Shown piece after piece: positions 26,337 through 36,217 of a DNA stretch of 64,000 nucleotides. The stretch lies in contig CALMAH010000001.1 in NCBI GenBank assembly GCA_937859595.1, positions 1-64,000 of the forward strand, given 5' to 3'. Under the pieces are notes generated by a model, which saw only the letters and a list, made by a program, of their open reading frames with translations, did not search any database and was not told where the DNA came from. Source of the stretch: an uncultured Acidobacteriota bacterium. GTDB lineage: Bacteria; Acidobacteriota; Blastocatellia; Pyrinomonadales; Pyrinomonadaceae. Numbering within the stretch: position 1 is the first letter of the stretch; each line of letters opens with the position of its first letter. The translations under genes and the position numbers were made by a program.

Positions 26337-26723
26337 ATGCAAAACCCATCTGGCGGAAAAACCGCCCTTGGACTAGATCTGAACGTTGGAGGCTTGCTCG
26401 TTTACCTGCCGATCTGCGGCATTAACTTGATCTACAGCATCATAGTTCTGGTAACTGACAAGCAGAATAAGATCATGCGATTTCACGCGTTTCAGTCGCT
26501 ATTGCTGATCGCTGGGTTGATCGTGCTTTGGATCGGAATCGTGATCATAAGCGTTGTTCTTGCATTTGTATCATCAACCCTAAGCATGCTGTTCAGCTTA
26601 GTGGTGTGGTTGGTTGTGCTGGGGTTTTTGGGACTCGCTATTTTTATGTGCATCAAGGCGTACGGCGGCGAAATGACAAAGCTTCCCTTGATAGGAGACA
26701 TGGCCGACAAGTGGTCAAACTAA
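26337..26723 (+). CDS. DUF4870-like membrane protein
   Basis: A 128-residue protein with three hydrophobic helices (GGLLVYLPICGINLIYSIIVLVTD, FQSLLLIAGLIVLWIGIVIISVVLAF, LFSLVVWLVVLGFLGLAIFMCIKAY) and the central IMRFHAFQSLLL motif typical of the DUF4870/Tic20-like family. AAAGGAGAA precedes the ATG. It is divergent from purS and convergent with purB, whose stop overlaps its stop by 4 bp. Function is not established. Confidence 0.85.
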   Translation: MQNPSGGKTALGLDLNVGGLLVYLPICGINLIYSIIVLVTDKQNKIMRFHAFQSLLLIAGLIVLWIGIVIISVVLAFVSSTLSMLFSLVVWLVVLGFLGLAIFMCIKAYGGEMTKLPLIGDMADKWSN

Positions 26724-28012
26724 TCGAAGACCCTCGAAAATACTTTCTCTACATTACGTAGATAGTGTTTCAGGTCAAAGACGCGGGCTATTTCTTCAGC
26801 CGAAAGGTGCGAAGAGATGTCCGCGTCTCTCATTACAAGCTCACGATAATCGCCGCCCTCGTCCCAGACCTTCATTGCATTTCGCTGAGTGAGAGCGTAG
26901 GCATCCTCGCGGGAAACGCCTTTTTGAGTCAGAGCTAGCATAAGCTGGCCGCTGAAAACAAGCCCGCGGGTGATCTCCAGGTTTTTCAACATATTTTCCG
27001 GATAGACAACCAGCGAATCCAACAGCGAGGTCGTTTTAGCAAGCAGATAATCGAGAGTTGCCGACGAGTCCGGTAAAACGATCCGTTCGGCGGAGGAATG
27101 GGAAATGTCGCGCTCGTGCCAAAGGGCTACGTTTTCCAGCCCAACGATCGCGTTTGCCCTTACGGTTCTCGCCATGCCGCAGATACGCTCGGAGAGAATA
27201 GGGTTTCGCTTGTGCGGCATAGCGGATGATCCCTTTTGCCCCTTTTTGAATGCTTCCTGGGCCTCGCGTACTTCGGTCCGCTGCCAGTGCCGCACCTGCA
27301 GTGCGATCTTTTCCAGGGTCGAAGCAATTATTGCAAGGGTGCAGAGATATTCGGCGTAGCTTTCGCGCTGAATTACCTGCGTCGAAGCCCTTGCCGCCTC
27401 TAGGCCAAGCCTCTCACAAACACGCTTTTCGACATTTGGTGAAAGATGAGCGAACGCACCGACAGCACCTGATATCTTACCTTTTGAGACCGCCTGTCGT
27501 GCTGCGGCCAGCCGCTCACGGTTTGACCTCATATCCTCAAACCACAGAGCCCATGTCAGGCCGAACGATGTGGGTTCAGCATGGATCCCGTGTGTCCTGC
27601 CGATCTGTGGAGTGTCCTTAAATTCATAAGCACGCCGCTTTATCACGGCCATTAGAGAATCGATCTTTTCGAGCAAGATGTTGCACGATTCTTTCAAAAG
27701 CAAAGCGTTTGCCGTGTCCACCACATCGCTGGAGGTCAGACCATAGTGTACAAACCGCGATGCGGGACCGATGTTCTCAGCGAGATTCGTGGTAAAGGCG
27801 ATAACGTCGTGGTCGGTCGTCCTTTCGATCTCGTTGATGCGTTCGACGGTAAACGCCGCCTTTGACTTGATGTCTTCCAATGCTTCAGCAGGAATTGTTC
27901 CGTCTTCGGCGTGTACCTCGCACACGGCGATCTCGACGTCCAGCCACCTCTGAAACTTGTTCTCCAGCGACCAGACAGCTCCCATTTCGGGTGTTGTATA
28001 TCGTTCGATCAT
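26720..28012 (-). CDS. purB: Adenylosuccinate lyase
   Basis: A 430-residue fumarase/aspartase-superfamily enzyme acting twice in purine synthesis (SAICAR and adenylosuccinate cleavage). The signature is SSAMPHKRNPILSERICG; other conserved segments are TTDHDVIAFTTNLAE, YGLTSSDVVDTANALLL and RTHGIHAEPTSFG. The start overlaps the AI-2E transporter stop by 4 bp, suggesting coupling. It forms part of a minus-strand run with asd and the aminotransferase. Confidence 0.97.
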   Translation of the reverse strand: MIERYTTPEMGAVWSLENKFQRWLDVEIAVCEVHAEDGTIPAEALEDIKSKAAFTVERINEIERTTDHDVIAFTTNLAENIGPASRFVHYGLTSSDVVDTANALLLKESCNILLEKIDSLMAVIKRRAYEFKDTPQIGRTHGIHAEPTSFGLTWALWFEDMRSNRERLAAARQAVSKGKISGAVGAFAHLSPNVEKRVCERLGLEAARASTQVIQRESYAEYLCTLAIIASTLEKIALQVRHWQRTEVREAQEAFKKGQKGSSAMPHKRNPILSERICGMARTVRANAIVGLENVALWHERDISHSSAERIVLPDSSATLDYLLAKTTSLLDSLVVYPENMLKNLEITRGLVFSGQLMLALTQKGVSREDAYALTQRNAMKVWDEGGDYRELVMRDADISSHLSAEEIARVFDLKHYLRNVEKVFSRVFD

Positions 28013-29118
28013 TCGGTTGGGTTTTCCTCAATGTCAGGATCCAAAACGTCGGCAGGTATCAATTCCGAGCCCTCTTTGTCTCCCAAGACATCCTGTACAT
28101 AGACCATATGCGCGATCACAAGTATCACAGCGAGCAATGGGGCCGCCAACACCATTCCGGCAAATCCCAGTGTGACAACCAATGCAAGCTGGAAGACCAT
28201 GGTCAAAGCCGGGGGCAGCGAGACGGTCTCGCGCTCGATATAGGGCGTAACCAGATACGATTCGATCAATTGTATCCCCAGGTAGAGCCCCGCCACATAA
28301 GCGGCTTTGATCGGCGTATCGACAAAGGCGACCAGCAGAGCCGGCAAAACGGAAAGTATGGGACCAAAATTTGGTATGAACGAAAGCAGCGCGGCAATGA
28401 GACCGAGAGTAAGAGCAAGCGGCACACCCAGTATCGAAAGGCCGATCCAGGTGAGAACACCTATGAAAAGCATCGAACCGGCCTTTCCTATCAGCCACCA
28501 TCGGAGCGTTTCGCCCACGGCATCCAGCACCTCGCTTGCCCGCTTCCGCTTGTGGATAGAAAAAAGCCTGACAAATCCATTGATGTACACTTTCGGCTCG
28601 ACCGCAATATAGACTGCGATCAAAATGCCGATAAATAGATTGCCGACAATGCCGACGGTGGACGAAAAAACTCCCCCGACACCGGAAAGCAGACTCGAAA
28701 CATCGACCTTTTCAATTATCCCCTGAGTGCTGGGCATTTGGTCGATCAATGTCCTGCCCCAATCGTATTGCGAAATAAAGGCAGCAGCTTTCTGTGCCGA
28801 TAGCGGCAATTCCACTCTAAGTACCTGAACCTGTTTTGCAACGCTCGGAGCAAGCATTGCGATGCCGCCCGCGGCCACGACAAGCACCAGAACAAACACA
28901 AGCAGTACACCAGCCGCTTCGGGTATTCGAATATATCGAGACAAGGGAACCGCAAACCCGCGAAGAAAGACCGCAAAGAGAGCCGCCGAGAAAAGCAGCA
29001 TGATCACGTCTATCGTAAAATAAACCAGAAGCAGCAGAAGCGCGGCGGCCACCACGATGCCTACTGCGGCGAGCACCTTCTGTGAGAACGTTCTTTCTAT
29101 TTCGAGATCTTTGGCCAT
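28009..29118 (-). CDS. AI-2E family transporter-like membrane protein
   Basis: A 369-residue integral membrane protein with about seven or eight hydrophobic helices. The family hallmarks are the pair near LRGFAVPLSRYIRIPEAAGVLLVFV, the long loop, GLSILGVPLALTLGLIAALLSFIPNFGPILSVLPALLVAF, and the later IQLIESYLVTPYIERETVSLPPALTM. Members export small solutes or act as Na+/H+ antiporters; the AI-2 name comes from one member and need not apply. It sits between asd and purB, overlapping the latter. Confidence 0.9.
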   Translation of the reverse strand: MAKDLEIERTFSQKVLAAVGIVVAAALLLLLVYFTIDVIMLLFSAALFAVFLRGFAVPLSRYIRIPEAAGVLLVFVLVLVVAAGGIAMLAPSVAKQVQVLRVELPLSAQKAAAFISQYDWGRTLIDQMPSTQGIIEKVDVSSLLSGVGGVFSSTVGIVGNLFIGILIAVYIAVEPKVYINGFVRLFSIHKRKRASEVLDAVGETLRWWLIGKAGSMLFIGVLTWIGLSILGVPLALTLGLIAALLSFIPNFGPILSVLPALLVAFVDTPIKAAYVAGLYLGIQLIESYLVTPYIERETVSLPPALTMVFQLALVVTLGFAGMVLAAPLLAVILVIAHMVYVQDVLGDKEGSELIPADVLDPDIEENPTE

Positions 29119-29125
29119 ATTCGCT

Positions 29126-30163
29126 TCAAATGATCTTCTTGTCGATCAGAAGCTCTGCGTTGAGTATGGTGGAACCGGCTGCACCTCGCACGGTGTTGTG
29201 GCTCAATGAAACAAAACGATAGTCGAAAACATTATCGGGAAAAAGTCGTCCAACGGTGATCGTCATCCCATTGCCGCGGTCACGGTCAAGCCGAGGCTGC
29301 GGACGCGAGGGCTCATCCAGCACCTCGATCAAGCGTGCCGGTGAAGAATGCAGCTCTAAGGATCGAAGATCCTTCATCGAATCCACCACGTCTTCAAGAG
29401 TAGCGGTAGTCGCAAGCTTTACTCTGACGGACGCAGTGTGGCCATCGATAACGTCCACTCGAAAACATTGTGCCGAGACAGAAAAGTCCGCCTTTTCTAT
29501 TCCTCCGTCCTTTAGCACGCCCAGGATCTTCTGCGATTCGGTCTCAACCTTCGGCTCTTCGCCGGCTATGTAGGGGAGCACATTGTCCGCGATGTCCATC
29601 GAGGCGACGCCCGGATATCCCGCGCCCGATATCGCCTGCATCGTAGTCACCATTACCGACTCAAGGCCAAAGCTACGATGAAGCGCGGCCAGCGGCGGAG
29701 CAAAACTAGCGACCGCGCAGTTAGGGTTTGTTACTATGAATCCTTTTGAAAACCCTCGTTTTTCTTGTTGGATCGGGATCAGGCCCAAATGATCGGGGTT
29801 AATTTCCGGTATCAATAACGGAACATCTTCATCCATCCTGTAACAAGACGAATTGCTGATCACCGGATAACCAGCCCGTGCAAAACCCTCTTCGGTCTCA
29901 CGTGCGACGGACGACGGCAGGCTTGAAAAAACGATATCGCAATCGATCGGCGGCTCGATCGCCTGCACGATTATCTCGCCGACAGGCTCCGGTATATCGC
30001 CTTTTAACTTCCATGCACAAGCTTCGGCATATGTTTTACCAGCCGACCGGTCCGAAGCCGCAAGTGCCGTTATCTCAAACTGCGGATGGTTTTCCAGCAG
30101 TTGCACAAAACGCTGACCGACAGTGCCGGTCGCACCCAAAATCCCTACTCTATGTTTCGTCAC
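29126..30163 (-). CDS. asd: Aspartate-semialdehyde dehydrogenase
   Basis: A 345-residue NADP-dependent enzyme that reduces aspartyl phosphate, the second step toward lysine, threonine and methionine. The NADP loop is GILGATGTVGQRFVQLL and the catalytic Cys is in VTNPNCAVASFA; this sequence style is the archaeal/fungal branch. SGAGYPGVASMDI and SVRVKL are also typical. It starts at a GTG (30163) with AAGGA about 11 bases before it. It is one of the lysine-pathway genes spread through the window. Confidence 0.93.
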   Translation of the reverse strand: MTKHRVGILGATGTVGQRFVQLLENHPQFEITALAASDRSAGKTYAEACAWKLKGDIPEPVGEIIVQAIEPPIDCDIVFSSLPSSVARETEEGFARAGYPVISNSSCYRMDEDVPLLIPEINPDHLGLIPIQQEKRGFSKGFIVTNPNCAVASFAPPLAALHRSFGLESVMVTTMQAISGAGYPGVASMDIADNVLPYIAGEEPKVETESQKILGVLKDGGIEKADFSVSAQCFRVDVIDGHTASVRVKLATTATLEDVVDSMKDLRSLELHSSPARLIEVLDEPSRPQPRLDRDRGNGMTITVGRLFPDNVFDYRFVSLSHNTVRGAAGSTILNAELLIDKKII

Positions 30164-30193
30164 GATGGAGATCTTCCTTTCTGCCAGGTTTAC

Positions 30194-31354
30194 CTAAGCC
30201 CTCAGGGCCTCTTTCATCCGCCTTACGCCTTCGGCCATTCGTTCCTCAGTGTTGCAGAACGAAATGCGCAAGAAGCCTTTTGCTTCGCTGCCAAATGCGA
30301 TACCCGGAACGGTTATAACTCGGTTTTTCAAACATTTTTCGGCAACTTCCAGGTCGTCTCCGAGTTCCCTCACATCAAGCATTGAATAAAAAGCGCCTTC
30401 AGGCGAAGTGGCTCTTAGTCCGAGCTCTTTATCGAAAAGCTCGACAAGAAACTCCCCGCGTACTTTATATATATCTCTTGCCTGCGCCTTCCATTTCTCT
30501 GCCTCTTCCGTCCAGCCCAGAAGCGAGGCCTTTTGCGTTATCGCCGATGTGCAGACTGTCAGAAAACCATGCAAAACGTGGATCGGCTGCATGATCTCGG
30601 AACGCGAGCTGGTCGCCCAACCCAGCCGCCACCCTGTCATGCTCAGGCTCTTCGAAAGCCCGCTGACGATAACGGTGCGGTCGTAGAACTCCGAGGCCGA
30701 ATGCGGGCGTTCTCCAAAATAAAGATCGCTGTATATCTCGTCCGAGATCAAATAGATCCCAGTACCGCCAAGTTCTTCGGCGATCTGTTCCAGGTCGCTG
30801 CTTGAGAAGATCTTTCCGGTCGGATTCGAGGGCGAGATCACAACTGCTGCTTTCGTTCGCGGGGTTATCGCCCGTTTGAATTCGTCGATGTCAAATCCGA
30901 ACTCCTTTTCAGCCGGCAAGCGATAGTAAACCGGATTTCCCTGAGCAATGCGAACACAAGCGTCATAGGCCGGGAAGCTGGGATCAGGCAGAAGCACATC
31001 ATCACCGACATCGACGATCGAAAGAAATGCCGCCGTCATTGCCTCTTGCGAACCACATGTGACGACAACGTCGCTGAGGCCAAGCGAAAGATGGGGATAC
31101 TGTTCGGCGATCTTTGCTCTTAGGGCAGGAAGACCAGGATGCGATGTATAACCATTCTGTTCTTCTCGGGTTACCCTTGCCGCCTCCTCGCGAAGAAAAT
31201 CAGGCGTAGGAAGGTCGGGCTCTCCAAGGCCGAAATTGATCGAATCCGGCAACGCCCGCTCGAAAAACTGTCGAATCAGCGTCGGCTGCAACCCCCTCAA
31301 TCGGGCAGGCAGGAGAAATTCCGGCGTTTCAGAACGCTCTGCGCTTGCCATCAT
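30194..31354 (-). CDS. PLP-dependent class I/II aminotransferase
   Basis: A 386-residue fold type I aminotransferase. The PLP lysine lies in SGLSKSLSMTGWRLGW; SPSNPTGKIFS, SDEIYSDL and GFLRISFCN are standard. Neighbours are lysine-pathway genes, so it could act as the N-succinyl-diaminopimelate aminotransferase (DapC), but sequence alone also allows aspartate or aromatic aminotransferase. GAGGAGAAAG stands just before the ATG. The start overlaps the stop of the small gene upstream by 4 bp. Confidence 0.85.
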   Translation of the reverse strand: MMASAERSETPEFLLPARLRGLQPTLIRQFFERALPDSINFGLGEPDLPTPDFLREEAARVTREEQNGYTSHPGLPALRAKIAEQYPHLSLGLSDVVVTCGSQEAMTAAFLSIVDVGDDVLLPDPSFPAYDACVRIAQGNPVYYRLPAEKEFGFDIDEFKRAITPRTKAAVVISPSNPTGKIFSSSDLEQIAEELGGTGIYLISDEIYSDLYFGERPHSASEFYDRTVIVSGLSKSLSMTGWRLGWATSSRSEIMQPIHVLHGFLTVCTSAITQKASLLGWTEEAEKWKAQARDIYKVRGEFLVELFDKELGLRATSPEGAFYSMLDVRELGDDLEVAEKCLKNRVITVPGIAFGSEAKGFLRISFCNTEERMAEGVRRMKEALRA

Positions 31355-31605
31355 TCTTTCTCCTCGATCGTTCCTTCGGTCCGCGGACTCTCCGCATCCG
31401 GAGGCTTACTCGTTTCCAGGTCCTCTTCGACCTCGCTCCTTAATTCGCCGACCTCGAGATTAAACTCTCCTTCAGCGGCCGTGTTCGGGTCGGCCGTAAG
31501 TATACCGCCGATCATTTCCACCTCGCCGATTATCTTTTGACCAAGTCCGCTTAACTTGTCGGCGAGACCTTCGGGGGGATCTTCTTTCTTGTTGGGTTCA
31601 CTCAT
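31351..31605 (-). CDS. Small acidic protein of unknown function
   Basis: An 84-residue, strongly acidic, Glu-rich protein with no membrane segment. It begins MSEPNKKEDPPEGLADKL and ends GTIEEKE. Overlap of its stop with the aminotransferase start (ATGA) supports it being translated. No family recognised. Confidence 0.6.
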   Translation of the reverse strand: MSEPNKKEDPPEGLADKLSGLGQKIIGEVEMIGGILTADPNTAAEGEFNLEVGELRSEVEEDLETSKPPDAESPRTEGTIEEKE

Positions 31606-32035
31606 CTTCGTATCTGTCGCCTATGTATATATTCTAGGTGATTTTCCCTATTTCATAAATGTCGAAGGCATAGTAGTTCTAACGCCACCATCTTGCGGTG
31701 TAAGAAAACATGGGAATCCTACTTGGTTCAACGCAACATAGATAACTCCGGCGCATATCTTATGTGACTATACTGTGTTGACAATCGTTGTGTTATGTTG
31801 TACGCTCTTTATCACGGTCGAACAGACCTCCCTCAAGCATCCGTCAAAATCCAACAATTGCGATGCACACGTGTCGGCAGTTGGTTTCCCTACCGACCTC
31901 CGTTCACCAAAACTTACCGTCCATGCCCACCGGCGGAGATCCGAGCAACCGGATCCGACCAGTTCTCACCATCGGCATCGCCATAGGCAGGGCACCTTGA
32001 AAATATCAAATTCATTTACTGGAGTACCAAGTACC
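31606..32035. other. 430-bp gap, no supported gene
   Basis: Divergent gap between the small acidic gene and the propeller gene. An open frame on the plus strand runs from 31775 into the propeller gene but its first 87 codons are basic and low in similarity to anything I know. A TTGACA at 31778-31783 with a 17-bp spacer to a weak TACGCT could be a promoter, leaving a leader of over 200 nt. Nothing else is recognised. Confidence 0.5.
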
Positions 32036-35000
32036 ATGCGACGATCCTCTCCCACTCGCGCACTCGTAATCTACGCAATTATTGTCCTTTTGGCAGCAAC
32101 AGGCATCCTAGCCCAAGACGGGACTGAACGCACAGACAGGCCCGTCTCGACGAGCATCCGTGAGGCGCTTGCGGCGGACGGCTCTATCAAGCAAGGAACG
32201 TCTGGCAGTTTTGACGCAAGAGGGTTTCGGGTCGTGACCGATGAGCGGGGTGAGCCAAAGTTTATCCCGCATCACGCCCCAGACGAGGCGCTTTCGTGGG
32301 CCGTCCCTGAAGGCGACTGCAACGATGCCTGGGACCACCGTTTCCCGGTTAGCGGGGCCGCGGGAACCGTTTATGCGGCCGCAACGGATATTTCCGGAAA
32401 TCTCTATATCGGCGGGGCTTTCAGTGCGGTCGCAACTTCTCCGGCGTCACGATTCGCTCGGTGGAACGGCACTGCATGGGACTCAATGGGAGCCAACCCC
32501 AACGGCGCCGTGCAGGCAATAGCGGTCAGCGGAAACAATATCTATATTGGCGGCCAGTTCACCGAGGTCGGCGGCATCTCGGCAAACTTTATCGCTCGAT
32601 GGAACGGTTCATCCTGGTCTTCGTTGGGACTGGGCATGAACGGTACTGTTATGGCGATCGCGGTAAACGGCTCGGAAGTTTACGCGACCGGCCTTTTCAC
32701 CACAGCCGGGGGCATTTCGGCGAACCGCATCGCGCGCTGGAACGGTTCGTCCTGGTCGGCTCTCGGCAGCGGCCTTAATGGGATGGGCAGAGCCATCTTA
32801 CACGACGGAACGAACCTCTTTGTCGGCGGATCGTTCACGGTGGTCGGCGGGCTCGTTACAGACAACATTGCACGTTGGAATGGGATGCACTGGTCGGCAA
32901 TGAGCGGCGGTGTGAACAGCGACGTCCGGGCTCTGGCAGTGTACGGCGGCAAGCTATACGTCGGGGGAAGTTTCTCCACGGCGGGTGCCATCGCTGCCGA
33001 GCGGCTTGCCGTATGGAACGGGTCAAACTGGGAATCGGCAGGCAGCGGCGCTCAGTACCCTGTCAATGCATTGGCCGTGATCGGGTCCGATCTATATGTC
33101 GGCGGCGATTTCACGATATTTAACGGACAGCAGACCGGCAATCTGGTAAAGCTGAGCGGTTCGACCTGGTCGGTTCCTGCAAATTCGGCGGCGCCGTATT
33201 ATGTGATGGCAATAGCGGGACACGGCCAAAGAGTCTATGTCGGCGGTGGAACCGGCTCGCCCGTGTTCAATGGCATCTCATATGTCGAGAACGGGCTGTG
33301 GGCAGGATGGCCCGGCGGTTTCAACGGACAACTGGCGTCGGTTGCGGTCTCGGGAAGCGACGTTTATGTGGGCGGGAGCTTTACGACCATCAACGGACAG
33401 GCGTTTAACCGCATCGCCAAATGGGACGGCACCTCGTGGTCGCCGCTGGGCAGCGGAATGAATGCTTGGTCGGTGGATTCGATAGCCGTTGACGGCACGA
33501 ACGTTTACGCCGCCGGCAGTTTTACCAATGCGGGCGGAACACCTGTTAACTACATCGCACGCTGGGACGGAAACGCCTGGCATCCGCTTGGAAGCGGAAC
33601 GAACAGCCAGATAAACGCTATAACAGTAGGCGGAGGATATCTGTTCGCGACCGGATGGTTCAATGTGGCCGGCGGGGCGAACGTTAACTTTATCGCGCGG
33701 TGGGACGGTAGCGCATGGTCAGGATTGGGCGCCGGGCTTAACGGAGCGGGAAATTCGATGGCTTTCTCGGATTCCACACTATATGTCGGAGGAAGTTTTT
33801 CTACCGCCGGCGGGAATCCTGCCAATAATATTGCCAAGTGGAACGGAACCGCTTGGACCTCTCTCGGTTCCGGAGTAAACAGCTCGGTTGAGGCCCTGGC
33901 GGTTTCGGGAACGAATGTCTATGCCGGCGGATGGTTTACCGCGGCCGGCGGGCAGACGGCACATTACATCGCCAAATGGGACGGCACCTCGTGGTCCAGC
34001 GTCGGATCGGGTATGAACTCAGCGGTTTACAGCATTGTCGTGAACGGATCTGAGGTATTCGCCGGCGGAATGTTCACCGCCGCCGGAGGCAGTTCGGCAA
34101 ACCGGATCGCCCGATGGAATGGGAGCTCATGGTCGGCTCTTGGCGGCGGCTTGAATGCGACGGGCTACAGAATGGCCCACAACGGGCGCGACCTATTTGT
34201 TGCAAGCGGATTTACCACAGCAGGATGTCGCGTATCGGGCCATTTTGCGCGTTACATTGGGAGACAGTGGGTAGGCACCACGAGCAACTGGCACACCGCG
34301 GGCAACTGGTCGGGCGGAACGGTCCCGACGGCGGATAGTTCGGTGACGATCTCGTCGGCAGATGCTTCGATAACGAGCGCGGACGCAGATGTGCTAGACC
34401 TCAGGATCGAATCAGGAAGGACGCTGACGATCGGGCCGGGCAGGACGCTTACAGTGCATGGCAGCCTGATGTTAAATGGCGGCAGTATTGCCGGCACCGG
34501 GACCGTAGCGATCGTTAACCCGCAAGCAACGGCGATCGAAGGCGGCGGGGCCGACGGTTACATCAGCGCGCGGTTGCGCAGGGCAGTCGGCGGTGTAGGC
34601 ACCTTCCGCTTTCCGGTGGGCAGCGGCGGGACCTATTCGCCCGTCGACCTTTCTAACATACTCGGTTCGGGACAATTTACCGTAACGCCCAATACCGGTG
34701 CGTACTCGGGGACAGCGTCAGGCATGAGCACGTCCCGGCTTGGCAGATGGTGGGAACTGACGAACGGAGGCATTACGTCGGCAAGTGTTACGTTTCACTA
34801 TGCCCAGTCGGACGTTGTCGGCAATGAAGCTATTTACCGTGCCTTCAGAGTGGTCGATGGAGTTGCCGAACCGCGATTGACCTCTCTTGACGTGGTCAAC
34901 AACACCGCAACCGTCCATAATGCGACCTCGTTTTCACCGTGGACGTTGGCTGAACTTGCTCCGACGTCGGCAAACGTACCGATAAGCGGGCGAGTGATGA

Positions 35001-35233
35001 CAGCTAATGGTGCGGGAATAACCAACGCTGCGATCACGCTTACGGATATGAACGGAAATATGCGGCGAGCAACGACCAGCTCATTCGGGTACTTTACCTT
35101 CGAGAATGTAACGGTAGGAGAAAGCTATACGATCACGGTCAACAGCCGCAGATTTGTTTTTCTGGATCCATCGCGTCTGATCACCATAGGTGACGAACTG
35201 GATAACATCGATTTCGTAGCTGAGCCACATTAA
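32036..35233 (+). CDS. Secreted propeller-repeat protein with C-terminal CarboxypepD-like domain
   Basis: A 1065-residue secreted protein. The ATG at 32036 gives a signal peptide (MRRSSPTRALVIYAIIVLLA...ILAQ), preceded by GGAG. Residues about 100-720 carry about 13-14 repeats of roughly 41 residues, each ending in an ARWNG-SSW-S-LGSG style turn and containing VYVGGxFTTAGG; the series suggests one or two beta-propellers. A cell-wall or binding beta-sandwich follows (NWHTAGNWSGGTVPTADSSV), then a carboxypeptidase-regulatory-like domain (ISGRVMTANGAGITNAAITLTD...SSFGYFTFENVTVGESYTITV). Ligand unknown. The repeats are also visible in the DNA. Confidence 0.9.
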   Translation: MRRSSPTRALVIYAIIVLLAATGILAQDGTERTDRPVSTSIREALAADGSIKQGTSGSFDARGFRVVTDERGEPKFIPHHAPDEALSWAVPEGDCNDAWDHRFPVSGAAGTVYAAATDISGNLYIGGAFSAVATSPASRFARWNGTAWDSMGANPNGAVQAIAVSGNNIYIGGQFTEVGGISANFIARWNGSSWSSLGLGMNGTVMAIAVNGSEVYATGLFTTAGGISANRIARWNGSSWSALGSGLNGMGRAILHDGTNLFVGGSFTVVGGLVTDNIARWNGMHWSAMSGGVNSDVRALAVYGGKLYVGGSFSTAGAIAAERLAVWNGSNWESAGSGAQYPVNALAVIGSDLYVGGDFTIFNGQQTGNLVKLSGSTWSVPANSAAPYYVMAIAGHGQRVYVGGGTGSPVFNGISYVENGLWAGWPGGFNGQLASVAVSGSDVYVGGSFTTINGQAFNRIAKWDGTSWSPLGSGMNAWSVDSIAVDGTNVYAAGSFTNAGGTPVNYIARWDGNAWHPLGSGTNSQINAITVGGGYLFATGWFNVAGGANVNFIARWDGSAWSGLGAGLNGAGNSMAFSDSTLYVGGSFSTAGGNPANNIAKWNGTAWTSLGSGVNSSVEALAVSGTNVYAGGWFTAAGGQTAHYIAKWDGTSWSSVGSGMNSAVYSIVVNGSEVFAGGMFTAAGGSSANRIARWNGSSWSALGGGLNATGYRMAHNGRDLFVASGFTTAGCRVSGHFARYIGRQWVGTTSNWHTAGNWSGGTVPTADSSVTISSADASITSADADVLDLRIESGRTLTIGPGRTLTVHGSLMLNGGSIAGTGTVAIVNPQATAIEGGGADGYISARLRRAVGGVGTFRFPVGSGGTYSPVDLSNILGSGQFTVTPNTGAYSGTASGMSTSRLGRWWELTNGGITSASVTFHYAQSDVVGNEAIYRAFRVVDGVAEPRLTSLDVVNNTATVHNATSFSPWTLAELAPTSANVPISGRVMTANGAGITNAAITLTDMNGNMRRATTSSFGYFTFENVTVGESYTITVNSRRFVFLDPSRLITIGDELDNIDFVAEPH

Positions 35234-35263
35234 AAGTCGGGGATCATCTTCGAATAAGGGCAG

Positions 35264-35299
35264 GGCGGCCTAAGCTTTTTGCAAGGGCCGCCATTTTTT
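35264..35299 (+). terminator. Intrinsic terminator after the propeller gene
   Basis: GGCGGCC (35264-35270) pairs with GGCCGCC (35286-35292), loop of 15 nt, followed by seven T residues. Confidence 0.8.
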
Positions 35300-35313
35300 A
35301 TCTGAGAAATGAA

Positions 35314-36144
35314 TTACCGCAGATAGTCTTCTAACTTCGTAGCGGTATCGGTCTTTTCGTCCCTGTATTTGACGATAATGGGGCAATAGATCGATAACCC
35401 GTTTTCCTTGCCGAAGCCTTTGGTTATCGCCCTGGACCCCTGGACGACAACGGCGCCCGCGGGGATCTCAAGCGGTTTGCCATCCTCTGCCTTGATGATC
35501 TTTTCATTCGGCAGATCGAATACAGGTGTTGAGCGTGTAAGTATGACACCCGAGGCAAGCACCGCTCGCTCTCGGACGATAGTTCCTTCATAGACACCCG
35601 TATTTCCCCCGACAAGTACATCGTCTTCGATTATCACCGGCAATGCCCCTACCGGTTCGAGCACACCGCCGATCTGTGCCGCCGCCGAAAGATGCACCCG
35701 CTTACCTATCTGTGCACAGCTGCCGACCAGAGCGTGTGAATCCACCATTGTCCCTTCGTCAACATATGCACCCACATTGATATATGCGGGGGGCACGACC
35801 ACCACTCCCGGGGCAACATACGAGCCGTCGCGTATCGACGAGCCGCCGATCACGATCCGGATCTTGTCCTCCAGCGACATCGGCCGCAGCGGGAAGGTGT
35901 CTTTGTCAAAAAACTGAAGGGTTTCGGTACCTTTCGAGATCTCGACCATCTCCCCCATCCGAAACCCAAGCAAAATGCCTTGTTTTACCCAAGTGTTTGC
36001 GTGCCAGTTCCCGTCGGCATCTTTTTTGGCAGAGCGGATCTCGCCCCGCCTAAGAGCGGTCTTGAACTCTTCGTAGATCTCGCGGTCGCCGTCGGAAAAC
36101 GCTTTTTTCTCAAACAGATGTTCGATCTGTTCACGTATGCTCAT
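35314..36144 (-). CDS. dapD: Tetrahydrodipicolinate N-succinyltransferase
   Basis: A 276-residue left-handed beta-helix acyltransferase adding succinate to tetrahydrodipicolinate, the committed step of the succinylase route to diaminopimelate and lysine. Seen: [85 protein letters not shown] and repeated IGxxV hexapeptides. AAGGA lies just before the ATG. It is in a minus-strand run with dapA. Confidence 0.96.
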   Translation of the reverse strand: MSIREQIEHLFEKKAFSDGDREIYEEFKTALRRGEIRSAKKDADGNWHANTWVKQGILLGFRMGEMVEISKGTETLQFFDKDTFPLRPMSLEDKIRIVIGGSSIRDGSYVAPGVVVVPPAYINVGAYVDEGTMVDSHALVGSCAQIGKRVHLSAAAQIGGVLEPVGALPVIIEDDVLVGGNTGVYEGTIVRERAVLASGVILTRSTPVFDLPNEKIIKAEDGKPLEIPAGAVVVQGSRAITKGFGKENGLSIYCPIIVKYRDEKTDTATKLEDYLR

Positions 36145-36217
36145 AGGTTCCTTAACATATGGATCAAATCGCGATTCTGGTCCTTCGCGTCGCCGATTTT
36201 CTGCGGCAAAAAGGTTT

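Noticed and set aside
31775..32035. N-terminal extension of the propeller gene from 31775
   Set aside because: Its 87 residues are basic and low-complexity; the signal peptide begins at the ATG at 32036, which follows a GGAG.
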